NCBI GenBank assembly: GCA_963737445.1
Contig: CAVTSO010000025.1
Coordinates: 124,001 to 188,000 of the forward strand
Length of the DNA stretch: 64,000 bases
Origin: JAICYJ01 sp963737445
Lineage (GTDB): Bacteria; Actinomycetota; Thermoleophilia; Gaiellales; JAICJC01
Direction: 5' to 3'
The position numbers and the translations under genes were made by a program. This document shows, in pieces, positions 8,277 to 16,087 of the stretch (the stretch's first letter is position 1; the number at the start of each line of letters is the position of its first letter). Below the pieces are notes generated by a model. That model was not told the DNA's origin. It saw only the letters and a program-made list of their open reading frames with translations, and made no database searches.

Positions 8277-9419
8277 GCTCCTATGTCAAGGTCAGGGCCG
8301 GTTGGGTGGCTCTGACGGGGTCGGGGGTGGGGTCGGTGAGGAGCTTGTGGACGTGTCTGGCGAGGTGGCGTTTGAGGCATCGGAGTGCTTCCATGCGGGT
8401 CTTTCCTTCGGCTTGTTTTCGGGCAAGATACGCGGCCGTGGCTGGGTCGCGTCGAGCCCGGTTGACGGCCAAGCGGTGCAGTGCCAGGTTGAGCTGGCGG
8501 TTTCCGCCGCGGTCGAGTCGATACCGATCGCGGCGGCCGCTGGACACCGGTATCGGCGCTACTCCTGCTGCGCGAGCGAGCTTCGCGTCGCTTGCGAAAC
8601 GATCGACGCCGGCGATTTCACCGACCAGTTTGGCGGCGGTCAGGGGACCACAGCCGATCTCGGCACAACGCGGCGTCCTGGTCGACGAGCGCTGCGATCT
8701 CCCGCTCGAGCAGGCGGATCTGGCTTGTCTGGGCGCGGATCGAGACGACCTGCTGACGCGCGATCCGGACGCGCGTCGACTGCTCCGCGCGGGCCAGGCG
8801 CCGCCCGACCCGATCCAGCCAGACCGCGCGGTCAAGCGCACCCGCCGGAATCTCGAGATCCTCATACAGGTCATGCAAGTGCCAGCGCAGCCGCTGCTGC
8901 GCCTGGCTGCGCATCACCACCAGATCGTCATGATGATCAAGCAGCAAGCGGATATCCAACGCCGCCCCCTCCAGCCGCGCACACGGCAACGAGAAGACCC
9001 CCTCGCGCAACGCCGCCCGGGCAACCGCGACCGCGTCGATCGGATCGGACTTGCCCCGCTCGCGACCGCCGCGACGGGCACCCGCCATCAAGCGTGGCGG
9101 CACCCGCACCACCCGCTCACCGCGAGCGATCAGGAATCGCTCCAAGCGACCCGACACATGCCGACAGTCCTCAAGCGCCCACACCCGCTCGGCGTCCAAC
9201 CCACGCGCCCACGCCAGCAACCGCACGGCGCCGACGGTATCCGACCTGACCGTCTCGCAGCTGCGCTGCTCACCGCTCACGCCATCCACCGCCGAGCAGG
9301 TATGCGACCCCTTGTGTACATCCGTCCCAATCACGATCATGTGCACGTCCCCTTCCTCGATCATCCGGGAGTGGACCTCCGGCGGACACACCTCAGTGGG
9401 GGCGATGCCACGCTCCTAT
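8277..9419 (-). mobile_element. IS110-family insertion sequence (boundaries approximate)
   Basis: It contains one IS110 transposase gene in two frames. IS110 elements lack terminal inverted repeats. The octamer GCTCCTAT occurs at 8277-8284, against the transposase stop, and again at 9412-9419, making these possible ends. However, this would leave only about 70 bases upstream of the transposase for the bridge RNA, so the right end may be nearer 9600. Confidence 0.6.
8281..9340 (-). pseudogene. IS110-family transposase, frameshifted
   Basis: The first frame (ATG 9340, MIVIGTDVHKGSHT) holds the RuvC-like DEDD domain: the D of IGTDVHK, E of ALEDCRHVSGRL and the DxxD of KSDPIDAVAVARAAL. A slip at about 8661-8672 leads to the second frame, which carries the Tnp20 domain (CGPLTAAKLVGEIAGVDRF, GVAPIPVSSGRRDRYRL, RGGNRQLNLALHRLA) with its catalytic serine, ending at 8281. 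All motifs are intact, so the copy is either recently inactivated or mis-sequenced. IS110 transposases are guided by a bridge RNA from the non-coding end, expected here to the right of 9340. Confidence 0.88.
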
Positions 9420-9620
9420 CAAGTCACGCCGGTGATCCTCGCGCGGCGACGGTCGACACAACGCATGCAAGTCAGACCCTCGCGTCGACAGCGAGCCTAC
9501 GAGTCAGACCGTCGCCGCCCGAGACTCAAACGCGCCGGTCGGACGACACCGCCCAGCACCACCGACTCTCTCACTGAGGCGAGTCTACCGGCGATCGATG
9601 CGCGCCCCGGATAGGCTGCG
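9341..9620. other. Non-coding stretch 5' of the transposase; possible IS110 bridge-RNA region
   Basis: 280 bases without a convincing gene. In IS110-group elements the guide (bridge) RNA is encoded in the non-coding end upstream of the transposase, which on this strand is here. Two similar blocks, GTCAGACCCTCGCG and GTCAGACCGTCGCC, occur at about 9472 and 9507. I cannot fold or delimit the RNA by eye. Confidence 0.3.
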
Positions 9621-9842
9621 GTGGTGGACGATACGACGCCGTCAGCGGCCGGGTTCTACGTCTTTCGCCGGGTCGGCGATGACCGCTGGCAGCTGATCGG
9701 CGAGGCCGCCCGGCGGCCGGGGCTGACCGCTCGCAAGGCCCGGGCCCAGGCGATCGCGGACGCGGTCGGCGGCGAGCCGGGCCCGGGCGAGGTGTACGCA
9801 GCCGTGCTGCGCAGCGAGTGGCGCATCGCTCTCGAGTACTAG
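9621..9842 (+). CDS. Small hypothetical protein
   Basis: 73 residues from GTG 9621, compact, with no signal peptide or membrane segment. The N-terminal half (GFYVFRRVGDDRWQLIGEA) and the alanine/arginine-rich helix (TARKARAQAIADAVGG) look like a small alpha/beta protein, and the frame shows good GC-rich codon usage. A TAGGCT box ends a few bases before the start, as in other leaderless genes here. I do not recognise the family. It lies between the IS110 region and the truncated nucS copy. Confidence 0.5.
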   Translation: MVDDTTPSAAGFYVFRRVGDDRWQLIGEAARRPGLTARKARAQAIADAVGGEPGPGEVYAAVLRSEWRIALEY

Positions 9843-9868
9843 GCGCCGGCCCGTATCGTTCCCGCCTT

Positions 9869-10027
9869 GTGAGAGTGCTCGTCGCCCGCTGCGAGATCGC
9901 ATATCACGGCCGCGCCACCACGCGCCTTGCCCTCGGCGACCGCGTGATCCTGTTCAAGGACGATGGCTCGCTGTGCGTGCATGCCGATCGCGGCTACAAG
10001 CCGCTCAAGAGAGACTTCATCATGTAA
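9869..10027 (+). pseudogene. Truncated nucS fragment (5' end only)
   Basis: 52 codons. The first 46 residues match the N-terminus of the intact NucS at 11178 in 38 positions, then the match ends abruptly after YKPL and a short unrelated tail runs to a stop. By my count 32 of about 140 bases differ, mostly at silent positions, so the fragment came from, or long remained, a functional gene. It retains the upstream TATCGT box (9854-9859) at the same distance from the start as the intact copy. The nuclease domain is absent. Confidence 0.75.
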
Positions 10028-10118
10028 CTACCAGTCCGTGGATGTCGTCCGTGGACACGTAGAAGTGAGGAACTTCGTGCCCTGGGTTGTCGTCAAACCA
10101 GTGTGAGCCCTTGTCGAT
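10020..10118 (-). pseudogene. Possible 3' remnant of a foreign gene (C-terminal tail)
   Basis: Reading leftward, about 32 codons end at a TGA (10020-10022) with a natural-looking sequence: KGSHWFDDNPGHEVPHFYV, then STDDIHGLVVT. The composition (aromatic, His, Asn, Asp) and lower GC differ from shadow reading of neighbouring genes. No start or upstream domain remains. It could be the tail of a polymorphic-toxin or similar accessory protein, but the family is not identified and it may be coincidence. Confidence 0.3.
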
Positions 10119-11128
10119 GGACGCTTGCCGCGGTCGTTGCACTCGCTGGTGCGTGCACCGGCGGGCACGAGAAGGTGGTTTCCATCCGGCAACCCCAGCG
10201 CGTGGCGATGGTCTACGCCGAGCCGATTCGGGATCTCCCATTCGGTCGCGGATGGCACGTGTTCGTTGCGGGACGCGAGGGTGGGGCAGCGCGGCGCATC
10301 GCGCAGGGCCACGATCCGGCGATCTCGCCGGATGGACGGTGGGTGGCCTACTTCACGCACCCCGATGCCGAACCTTCACGGCTGCACTTCGCCGAGGTTG
10401 GCAGTCGCCGCAGCTTCGAGCCCGACCTGCTCGGCGAGTGGAACTACGAGTCTGCGATCTGGGATCCCACGTCGCACCGCATCGCTGTCGTCATGTCGAA
10501 TGGCCACGAGAGCGCGATCGGTGTGGTGGAGCCAAGCCCCGGCGCTCCCACGCGCATTCTGGTCCGCGGCGCCGCCGGGATCGGCATGACCTTCTCACCG
10601 GACGGCAGTCAACTCGCCTTTGTGCGCTCGCATCGAAGTGGCGCCGACATCTGCACCGTGGGATCTGGGGGCGGGGCTTCGTCTTGCCTCACGCACAGCG
10701 GTTGGAACGAGTCGCCGGCGTGGGGTGCGCTCGGCATTGCGTTCGAGCGAGGCGGACTCTGTACTGGCGACGTGTGGCTGATGGACGGTGACGGCTCCGA
10801 CGCGCGGCAGATCACCCATAGCGGAGGGGCCGGAATCGCACCCGTCGCGGTTTCGAGTGATGGACGCCGACTGCTCGGCGCGTACCTTTGCCCGAACAAC
10901 GGCAAGCTATGGGCCGTCGACCTTGTCTCGGGTGCGGCGCGGGATCTGACCGGGTTTGTTGGCGACCTGGCGCCTGATGGGATCTCTCGCGATGGGCGCA
11001 CCGTTCTGGCGTCGATCGGCTGCGGCGAGGCAATCGGGGAAGCCGGCCGCGTGGAACTCATCCCGTTTACAGGTGGCAAGCCGCGAGTGGTTGCCCACGG
11101 GCCTTGTCGCGCAAGCTGGAACGCCTAG
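10103..11128 (+). CDS. Lipoprotein with TolB/PD40-type beta-propeller repeats
   Basis: 341 residues from GTG 10103. A short signal peptide ends in a lipobox (LAGAC, cysteine near residue 18), so it is probably anchored outside the membrane. The body has repeated PD40/WD40-like blades with the SPDG signature: AISPDGRWVAYFT, TFSPDGSQLAFVR, AVSSDGRRLLGAY, GISRDGRTVLASI, with ADICTVGSGGG and DVWLMDGDGSDARQITH as in TolB-like propellers. GC content is visibly lower than in neighbours, and it lies between a truncated and an intact nucS, suggesting insertion. No partner gene is nearby; function unknown, possibly ligand binding. Confidence 0.75.
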   Translation: MSPCRWTLAAVVALAGACTGGHEKVVSIRQPQRVAMVYAEPIRDLPFGRGWHVFVAGREGGAARRIAQGHDPAISPDGRWVAYFTHPDAEPSRLHFAEVGSRRSFEPDLLGEWNYESAIWDPTSHRIAVVMSNGHESAIGVVEPSPGAPTRILVRGAAGIGMTFSPDGSQLAFVRSHRSGADICTVGSGGGASSCLTHSGWNESPAWGALGIAFERGGLCTGDVWLMDGDGSDARQITHSGGAGIAPVAVSSDGRRLLGAYLCPNNGKLWAVDLVSGAARDLTGFVGDLAPDGISRDGRTVLASIGCGEAIGEAGRVELIPFTGGKPRVVAHGPCRASWNA

Positions 11129-11161
11129 CCGGGCGGCGCTCGGTCGCGACAGGGGGGAGGG

Positions 11162-11167
11162 TATCGT
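11162..11167 (+). promoter_or_regulatory. Putative -10 box (TATCGT) of nucS
   Basis: TATCGT ends ten bases before the nucS ATG, and the same box at nearly the same spacing precedes the truncated copy (9854-9859, nine bases before its GTG). Conservation in both copies supports a promoter giving an almost leaderless mRNA. Confidence 0.45.
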
Positions 11168-11177
11168 TGGTGGGCCT

Positions 11178-11843
11178 ATGCGAATCCTGGTCGCCCGCTG
11201 CGAGATCGCCTACCACGGCCGTGCCACGACTCGCCTGGGGGCGGGCGATCGCGTGATCATCTTCAAGGCCGACGGCAGCCTCTGCGTCCACGCCGACCAC
11301 TCCTACAAACCGCTCAACTACATGGCCGGCCCCACCTCCGTGACCGAGGACGGGGACGTGATCCGCGTCTACCGGGCGGCGTCCGACGAGACGCTGGTGA
11401 TCGTGGTGCACGAGGTGCTGACCGATGAGCGCCGCGAGCTGGTCGACGAGGCGGTGTTCGAGCACGACGGCGCCGAGCGCCAGTGGCACCTGCTGCTGGA
11501 GCGGGCGCCGGAGGCGATCGAAGCAGGGCTGGTGGTGCTGGAGCGGGAGCGCTTCACCGACACCGGCCCGATCGACCTGTTCTGCCGCGACGTTGACGGT
11601 CGCACGGTGGTGGTGGAGGTGAAGCGCACCCGCGCAGTGGCCGCGCACGTCGAGCAGCTGACCCGCTACTGCGAGCGAGTCGACCGCGACCCGGCGCATG
11701 CGCCCTGCCGGGGCATCCTGGTCGCGCCCGAGATCGCGCCGCAGGCCCGCGTGATGTGCACCGCCCGTGGCTTTGGCTTCGTCGAACTCGACTTTGGCGT
11801 GCTGAAGGGCGAGGTCGCGCCCGAGCTGACGCTCTTCGACTGA
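11178..11843 (+). CDS. nucS: Mismatch-specific endonuclease NucS (EndoMS)
   Basis: 221 residues. NucS/EndoMS cuts both strands at mismatches and provides non-canonical mismatch repair in Actinobacteria and some archaea that lack MutS/MutL. The N-terminal DNA-binding domain begins RILVARCEIAYHG. The C-terminal RecB-like nuclease core shows D133 in PIDLFCRD and E147-x-K149 in TVVVEVKR, followed by the helix HVEQLTRYCERVD. The protein ends LTLFD, resembling the beta-clamp-binding tail described for NucS. Length and motifs are complete. The start is ATG 11178, preceded by a probable -10 box. Confidence 0.93.
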   Translation: MRILVARCEIAYHGRATTRLGAGDRVIIFKADGSLCVHADHSYKPLNYMAGPTSVTEDGDVIRVYRAASDETLVIVVHEVLTDERRELVDEAVFEHDGAERQWHLLLERAPEAIEAGLVVLERERFTDTGPIDLFCRDVDGRTVVVEVKRTRAVAAHVEQLTRYCERVDRDPAHAPCRGILVAPEIAPQARVMCTARGFGFVELDFGVLKGEVAPELTLFD

Positions 11844-11845
11844 GC

Positions 11846-13024
11846 CTAGAGCGCGGCGACAGCTTCCAGGAAGCGGTCAATCTCCTCGGCTGTGGAGTAG
11901 TGCGCGGCGCCCACACGCACCGCGCCGCCGTTCTGCTCGAGGCCCAGCCGCTCCATCAGCTCGAGCGCGTAGTAGTTGCCGTCCCAGACGAAGATGCCCT
12001 GCGCGCCCAGCGCGGCGGCCACCGCGGCCGGCGCCCGGCCCTCGACCGTGAACGTCACGGTCGGCACCCGCCGGTCGAGATCACGCGTGCCGTACTGGTG
12101 CACGCCGTCGATCCGGTCGAGCCCCTCGATCAGCCGCTCGGTCAGCCCGCGCTCGTAGCCGGTGATCGCCTCGGCGCCGATCGACACCAGATAGCGGGCC
12201 GCGGCGGCCGTCCCGGCGATGCCCTCGAGGTTGACCGTCCCGGTCTCCCACGAGCCGGGCGGCTGGTCGTGGGCCGGCCGCACCTTGTAGGGCTTGATCC
12301 GCTCCAGCAGCTCCGCCCGGCCGTACAGCACGCCCACGTGGGGGCCGTAGAACTTGTAGGCGGAGCAGACCAGGAAGTCGCAGCCCAGCGCGTGCACGTC
12401 CATCGGCCCGTGCGGCGCATACTGGACGGCGTCCACGTAGCTGAGCGCGCCCGCCTCGCGCGCCATCCGGCACATGGCCGCGGCGTCGGAGATGGTGCCG
12501 GCGCCGTTCGACGCCCAGTTGAATGCGGCGATGCGGGTGCGGTCCGACAGCTTGGCGGCGAAGTCGTCGAGATCGATCAGGCACGCCTCGGGATCGATGT
12601 CGACCTGGCGCACGGTGATGCCTCTGTCTCTGGCTGCCAGCAGCCATGGCGCCACGTTGCCGTCGTGGTCAACGCGGGTGACCAGGATCTCGTCGCTCTC
12701 GCCCAGGTCGCGCGTCAGCGCCCGCGAGGCGTGGAACGTGAGCGTGGTCATGTTGGCGCCGAAGACGACCTCGCCGGGATCGCAGCCCAGCATCGCCGCC
12801 AGGTCGGCGCGCGCGCCGGACAGCACCGCGTCCGATGCCTGGGACGTTTCGAACGGGCCGCCCAGGTTGGCGTTTGAGTGCAGGTAGTAGCCGGACACCG
12901 CCTCGATCACGGACTCGTGCACCTGCGTGCCGCCGGGGTTGTCCAGGTAGATGCGCCCTGGCCGCAGCGACGGGAACTGTGCCCGGATCGCGGTGACGTC
13001 GAAGGTGGCAGCCGTGGCGCCGAT
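11846..13024 (-). CDS. Class V aminotransferase, cysteine-desulfurase-like, probable AUC start
   Basis: PLP-dependent fold-type I enzyme. The lysine motif is CSAYKFYGPHVGVLYG, the PLP aspartate lies in LSYVDAVQYAPHG, and GTVNLEGIAG is typical of the SelA/csd-like branch that annotators call cysteine desulfurase-like. The first conventional start is GTG 12922, but in-frame codons upstream encode the expected N-terminus (FDVTAIRAQFPSLRPGRIYL, then DNPGGTQ). Between the in-frame TAG at about 13036 and 12922 there is no ATG, GTG or TTG. An ATC at 13022-13024 sits six bases after a TAGACT box, so an AUC initiator (or a one-base error) is my reading. Confidence 0.8.
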   Translation of the reverse strand: MGATAATFDVTAIRAQFPSLRPGRIYLDNPGGTQVHESVIEAVSGYYLHSNANLGGPFETSQASDAVLSGARADLAAMLGCDPGEVVFGANMTTLTFHASRALTRDLGESDEILVTRVDHDGNVAPWLLAARDRGITVRQVDIDPEACLIDLDDFAAKLSDRTRIAAFNWASNGAGTISDAAAMCRMAREAGALSYVDAVQYAPHGPMDVHALGCDFLVCSAYKFYGPHVGVLYGRAELLERIKPYKVRPAHDQPPGSWETGTVNLEGIAGTAAAARYLVSIGAEAITGYERGLTERLIEGLDRIDGVHQYGTRDLDRRVPTVTFTVEGRAPAAVAAALGAQGIFVWDGNYYALELMERLGLEQNGGAVRVGAAHYSTAEEIDRFLEAVAAL

Positions 13025-13032
13025 GCCGACAG

Positions 13033-13038
13033 TCTACG
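13033..13038 (+). promoter_or_regulatory. Putative -10 box (TACGAT) for the lpdA-like gene; overlaps divergent TAGACT box
   Basis: TACGAT ends nine bases before the ATG at 13048. On the other strand TAGACT (13030-13035) ends six bases before the proposed AUC start of the aminotransferase. The two boxes overlap in a very short divergent promoter region. Confidence 0.4.
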
Positions 13039-13047
13039 ATGATCGGC

Positions 13048-14451
13048 ATGCGACTTGCCATCCTAGGAGGCGGACCTGCCGGGTACGCCGCCGCAGCCAC
13101 CGCCGCCCACCTCGGTGCCGACGTCACGCTGATCGAGGACAACCAGCTGGGCGGCAACTGCACCATGACCGACGCGATCCCGTCCAAGACGCTGCTGACG
13201 ACGGCCGACGCGATGCTGAAGATCAGCCAGGCCGAGGAGGAGGGCGTCGACTTCGCGCGCGGCTTCCCCGAGGTCAACCTGCGCCGCACGCTGGCCCGCG
13301 CCCGCGCCGTGGCGCTACACCAGAGCCGTGGTGTGCGCGAGCGCATGGACGGCATGAACGTGAGCGTCCTTCCCGGCCACGGTGTCGTCACGTCAGCCGA
13401 CACCCTGACCACGCGCGTCGACGACCAGGACATCGAGGTGCAGTTCGACGCGCTGCTGGTCTGTACCGGCGCCTCCCCGTTCGTGCCGCCGTTCGCCCGC
13501 CCCGACGGCCGCCGCGTGCTGACGACGCGCCAGGTGTTCGACCTGCGCCACCTGCCCGAGCACCTGGTGGTGCTGGGGGCGGGGCCGACCGGCTGCGAGT
13601 TCGCGGACTTCTTCTCGCGCTGCGGCTCTCGTGTCACGCTGGTGTCGGCGCGCGACCAGATCCTGCCCAACGATGACCCCGATCTGGCCGAGGTGCTGGA
13701 GGAGGTGTTCCTCAAGCGCGGCATGGACGTGATCAAGAACGGCCGGGCGGCCGCCATCGACATCGAGGACGGTGAGTGCGTGCGGCTGGTGCTGGAGGAC
13801 GGCCGCGAGCTGGACTGCTCGCACGTGCTGCTCTGCATCGGGATGCGTCCGAACACGATGGAGCTGGGGCTGGAGTCGGCCGGCGTCACGTTCGGCGATC
13901 GCGGCACGCTGCCGATCGACGAGTTCTGCCGCACCAACGTCGAGAACATCTACGCCTGCGGCGACGTCACCGGCCAGATCATGCTCGCCAACACGGCGGC
14001 CATGCACGGCCGCACGGCCGCGATGCACGCGCTCGGGTTGCCGGTGGATGCAGTCAGCTACACCGGCGTTGCCTGGTGCGTGTTCACGCGGCCGGAGATC
14101 GCCAAGGCCGGCATCTCGGAGCGGCAGGCACGCATCGACGGCATCCCGGTCAGCGTCACGAAGCACCTGATCCGTGCCAACCCGCGGGCGGTGATGGAGA
14201 ACGAGACCGACGGCATCATCAAGCTGCTGTCCGACCCCGACGACGGCACCGTCCTGGGCGGGGCGATGGTCGGCCTGCGCGCGTCCGAGGTGATCACGAC
14301 GGTGGCGCTGGCCGTGCACGCGAAGCTGGGCGTGCAGGCCCTGGCCGAGACCGCGGCCGTGAACCCGTCGATGTCGGAGAGCCTGCAGCGCACCGCTGAG
14401 AAGGCGGCCGAGGGCATGATGGGCGTGTCGCGGGTGACGCTCACCTCCTGA
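13048..14451 (+). CDS. LpdA-like flavoprotein (NAD(P)H-quinone dehydrogenase)
   Basis: 467-residue pyridine nucleotide-disulfide reductase fold: FAD-binding GGGPAGYAAA at residues 7-16, a second Rossmann motif LGAGPTGCEFADFF, the FAD-closing YACGDVTG, and a C-terminal dimerisation domain. The redox pair of lipoamide dehydrogenase (CxxxxC) is reduced to one cysteine: C38 followed by Ala at position 43 in NCTMTDAIPSKT. Loss of the pair is the hallmark of the LpdA/FprB-like quinone reductases of Actinobacteria, so dihydrolipoamide activity is unlikely. I prefer ATG 13048 to 13039 from the position of the FAD loop and promoter box. No pyruvate dehydrogenase genes are nearby. Confidence 0.85.
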   Translation: MRLAILGGGPAGYAAAATAAHLGADVTLIEDNQLGGNCTMTDAIPSKTLLTTADAMLKISQAEEEGVDFARGFPEVNLRRTLARARAVALHQSRGVRERMDGMNVSVLPGHGVVTSADTLTTRVDDQDIEVQFDALLVCTGASPFVPPFARPDGRRVLTTRQVFDLRHLPEHLVVLGAGPTGCEFADFFSRCGSRVTLVSARDQILPNDDPDLAEVLEEVFLKRGMDVIKNGRAAAIDIEDGECVRLVLEDGRELDCSHVLLCIGMRPNTMELGLESAGVTFGDRGTLPIDEFCRTNVENIYACGDVTGQIMLANTAAMHGRTAAMHALGLPVDAVSYTGVAWCVFTRPEIAKAGISERQARIDGIPVSVTKHLIRANPRAVMENETDGIIKLLSDPDDGTVLGGAMVGLRASEVITTVALAVHAKLGVQALAETAAVNPSMSESLQRTAEKAAEGMMGVSRVTLTS

Positions 14452-14459
14452 GCCCGCGG

Positions 14460-15218
14460 CTACACGTCGATGCGCAGCCCCGGCATCGCCAGGTCGATCG
14501 GCCCCTTGTACTCCGCTCCGGCCCGCTCGCGCACGAAGTCGTACCCGATCTCCTCAGGGATGTGGGTGAGCAGCAGCCGCTTGGCGCCGGCCCGGCGGGC
14601 CTCACGCCCGGCCTCGGCCGCGTCCATGTGACCGCGCTCGCTGGAGTCGTTCGAGGCGTCGCCCAGCGCCGCCTCGCACACGAACAGATCGGCGCCGTGG
14701 GCGAAGCGCGCCAGCCGCTCGGTCGGCGCGGTGTCGGCCGAGAACACGATCACCGCCGACGGCGTCGCGATCTTCACCGAGTAACAGGTGGTGTAGTGCA
14801 GGCACGGCGCGAACGTGATGTGCAGGTCACCCAGCCGCAGATCGTCGTGGGGGTCGTACTCGATCAGGTCGAATGCTGCCTCGAACGTCTCCACCGATCC
14901 GTCCCAGACCGAGGCGACCGTGTCCAGCACCGCGCGGCCGCCGGGCGGCAGGTGCAGCAGCGGCTTGGGCCGGTCGCGCCAGCTGCCGTAGCGGAAGGCG
15001 TAGTGCAGCGGCACCAGGTCGAACCAGTGGTCGGCGTGGAAGTGCGTGATCAGGATGTCGGTCAGCGGCGGCGGGTTGACCGCGCGCAGCTCCTGCGCGA
15101 TCCCCGATCCGCAGTCGATCAGCATCCGCCGCTCGTCGGACTCGAGCAGGTACCCGCTGGCCGCCTGGCCCGGGTTGGGCCAGGCCGGGCTACCGCCGAG
15201 CACTGTCCACGACAGCAC
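14460..15218 (-). CDS. Metallo-beta-lactamase-fold hydrolase (RNase Z/phosphodiesterase-like)
   Basis: 252 residues. The zinc motif HFHADHW lies around residue 60, followed by His in LHYTTCYSV, Asp in VFSADTAPTERL and the C-terminal LLLTHIPEE. The arrangement is that of the RNase Z/ElaC-like branch; it lacks the long exosite arm of true tRNase Z. It begins 3 bases after the stop of fabI, so the two are probably cotranscribed, but the substrate cannot be inferred from that. Confidence 0.8.
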   Translation of the reverse strand: MLSWTVLGGSPAWPNPGQAASGYLLESDERRMLIDCGSGIAQELRAVNPPPLTDILITHFHADHWFDLVPLHYAFRYGSWRDRPKPLLHLPPGGRAVLDTVASVWDGSVETFEAAFDLIEYDPHDDLRLGDLHITFAPCLHYTTCYSVKIATPSAVIVFSADTAPTERLARFAHGADLFVCEAALGDASNDSSERGHMDAAEAGREARRAGAKRLLLTHIPEEIGYDFVRERAGAEYKGPIDLAMPGLRIDV

Positions 15219-15221
15219 CGC

Positions 15222-16001
15222 CTACATCCCCATCGCGTGGTAGCCGGAGTCGACGTAGAGCGTGGTGCCGGTGACCATCGAGGCCAGCGGACTACACAGG
15301 TAGAGCGCGGCGTTGCCGACGTCGCCGGCCTCGATGTTGCGCTGCAACGGCGACCGGGCCTCGATCACCGCCTCCATCTGGTCGAAGCCGGGGATGCCCT
15401 TCGCCGCCAGCGTGCGAACCGGCCCGGCCGAGATAGCGTTGACCCGGATCTGCTCGGGGCCGAGCTCGTAGGCCAGGTAGCGCACCGAGCACTCCAGCGC
15501 CGCCTTCGCGGCCGCCATCACGTTGTACTTCGGGAACGCGCGCTCGCTCGCCATGTAGGTGAGCGTCACCATCGCGCCGCCGCCGCGCGGCGCCATCAGC
15601 GGCTCGGCCGACCGTGCCATCGCGACCATCGAGTAGGCCGAGATGTCAAGGGCGGTCACAAAGGCGTGCCGGGAGGTGTCGATGAAGCGGCCCTCGAACG
15701 ACTCGGCCGGGGCGAAGGCGATCGAGTGGGCGAGGATGTCGAGCCCGCCCAGCCGCTCGCCGAGCTGGTCGAAGGCGGCCTCGATGCTCTCGTCGCTGGA
15801 CACGTCGCAGGGCACCACCACTTCGGAGCCCACGGTTTCCGCCAGCTTGCGCACCGAATCCTCCAGGCGGTCGCCCTGGTACGTGAACGCCAGCCTCGCT
15901 CCAGCGCCGTGCAGCGCCTGGGCGATGGCCCATGCGATCGAGCGCTTATTGGCGACGCCGGCGACGAGAGCCAGCTTGCCGTCGAGGATGCCTTCGGTCA
16001 C
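15222..16001 (-). CDS. fabI: Enoyl-[acyl-carrier-protein] reductase (NADH)
   Basis: 259-residue SDR-fold enzyme that reduces trans-2-enoyl-ACP in the last step of type II fatty acid elongation. It has the FabI-type cofactor loop GVANKRSIAWAIA (not the classical GxxxGxG), the catalytic Y-x6-K as YNVMAAAK after LTYMASERAFPK, and AGPVRTLAAKGIPGF matching the substrate-binding loop. Length is typical. It is the first gene of a leftward pair with the MBL-fold gene. Diagnostic features separate it from ordinary SDRs. Confidence 0.93.
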   Translation of the reverse strand: MTEGILDGKLALVAGVANKRSIAWAIAQALHGAGARLAFTYQGDRLEDSVRKLAETVGSEVVVPCDVSSDESIEAAFDQLGERLGGLDILAHSIAFAPAESFEGRFIDTSRHAFVTALDISAYSMVAMARSAEPLMAPRGGGAMVTLTYMASERAFPKYNVMAAAKAALECSVRYLAYELGPEQIRVNAISAGPVRTLAAKGIPGFDQMEAVIEARSPLQRNIEAGDVGNAALYLCSPLASMVTGTTLYVDSGYHAMGM

Positions 16002-16087
16002 AGCGGTCCTTTCGCGTGGTTCGGAAACCGCGCAGACGCTAGCACGGCGGCGACGGGTTCGGCCGTCGGGTGGAAGCCTTTGCCGGA

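Noticed and set aside
12669..13949. Minus-strand open frame spanning the aminotransferase/lpdA boundary
   Set aside because: Ser/Arg-rich shadow of lpdA; it gives only an accidental ATG upstream of the aminotransferase in another frame.
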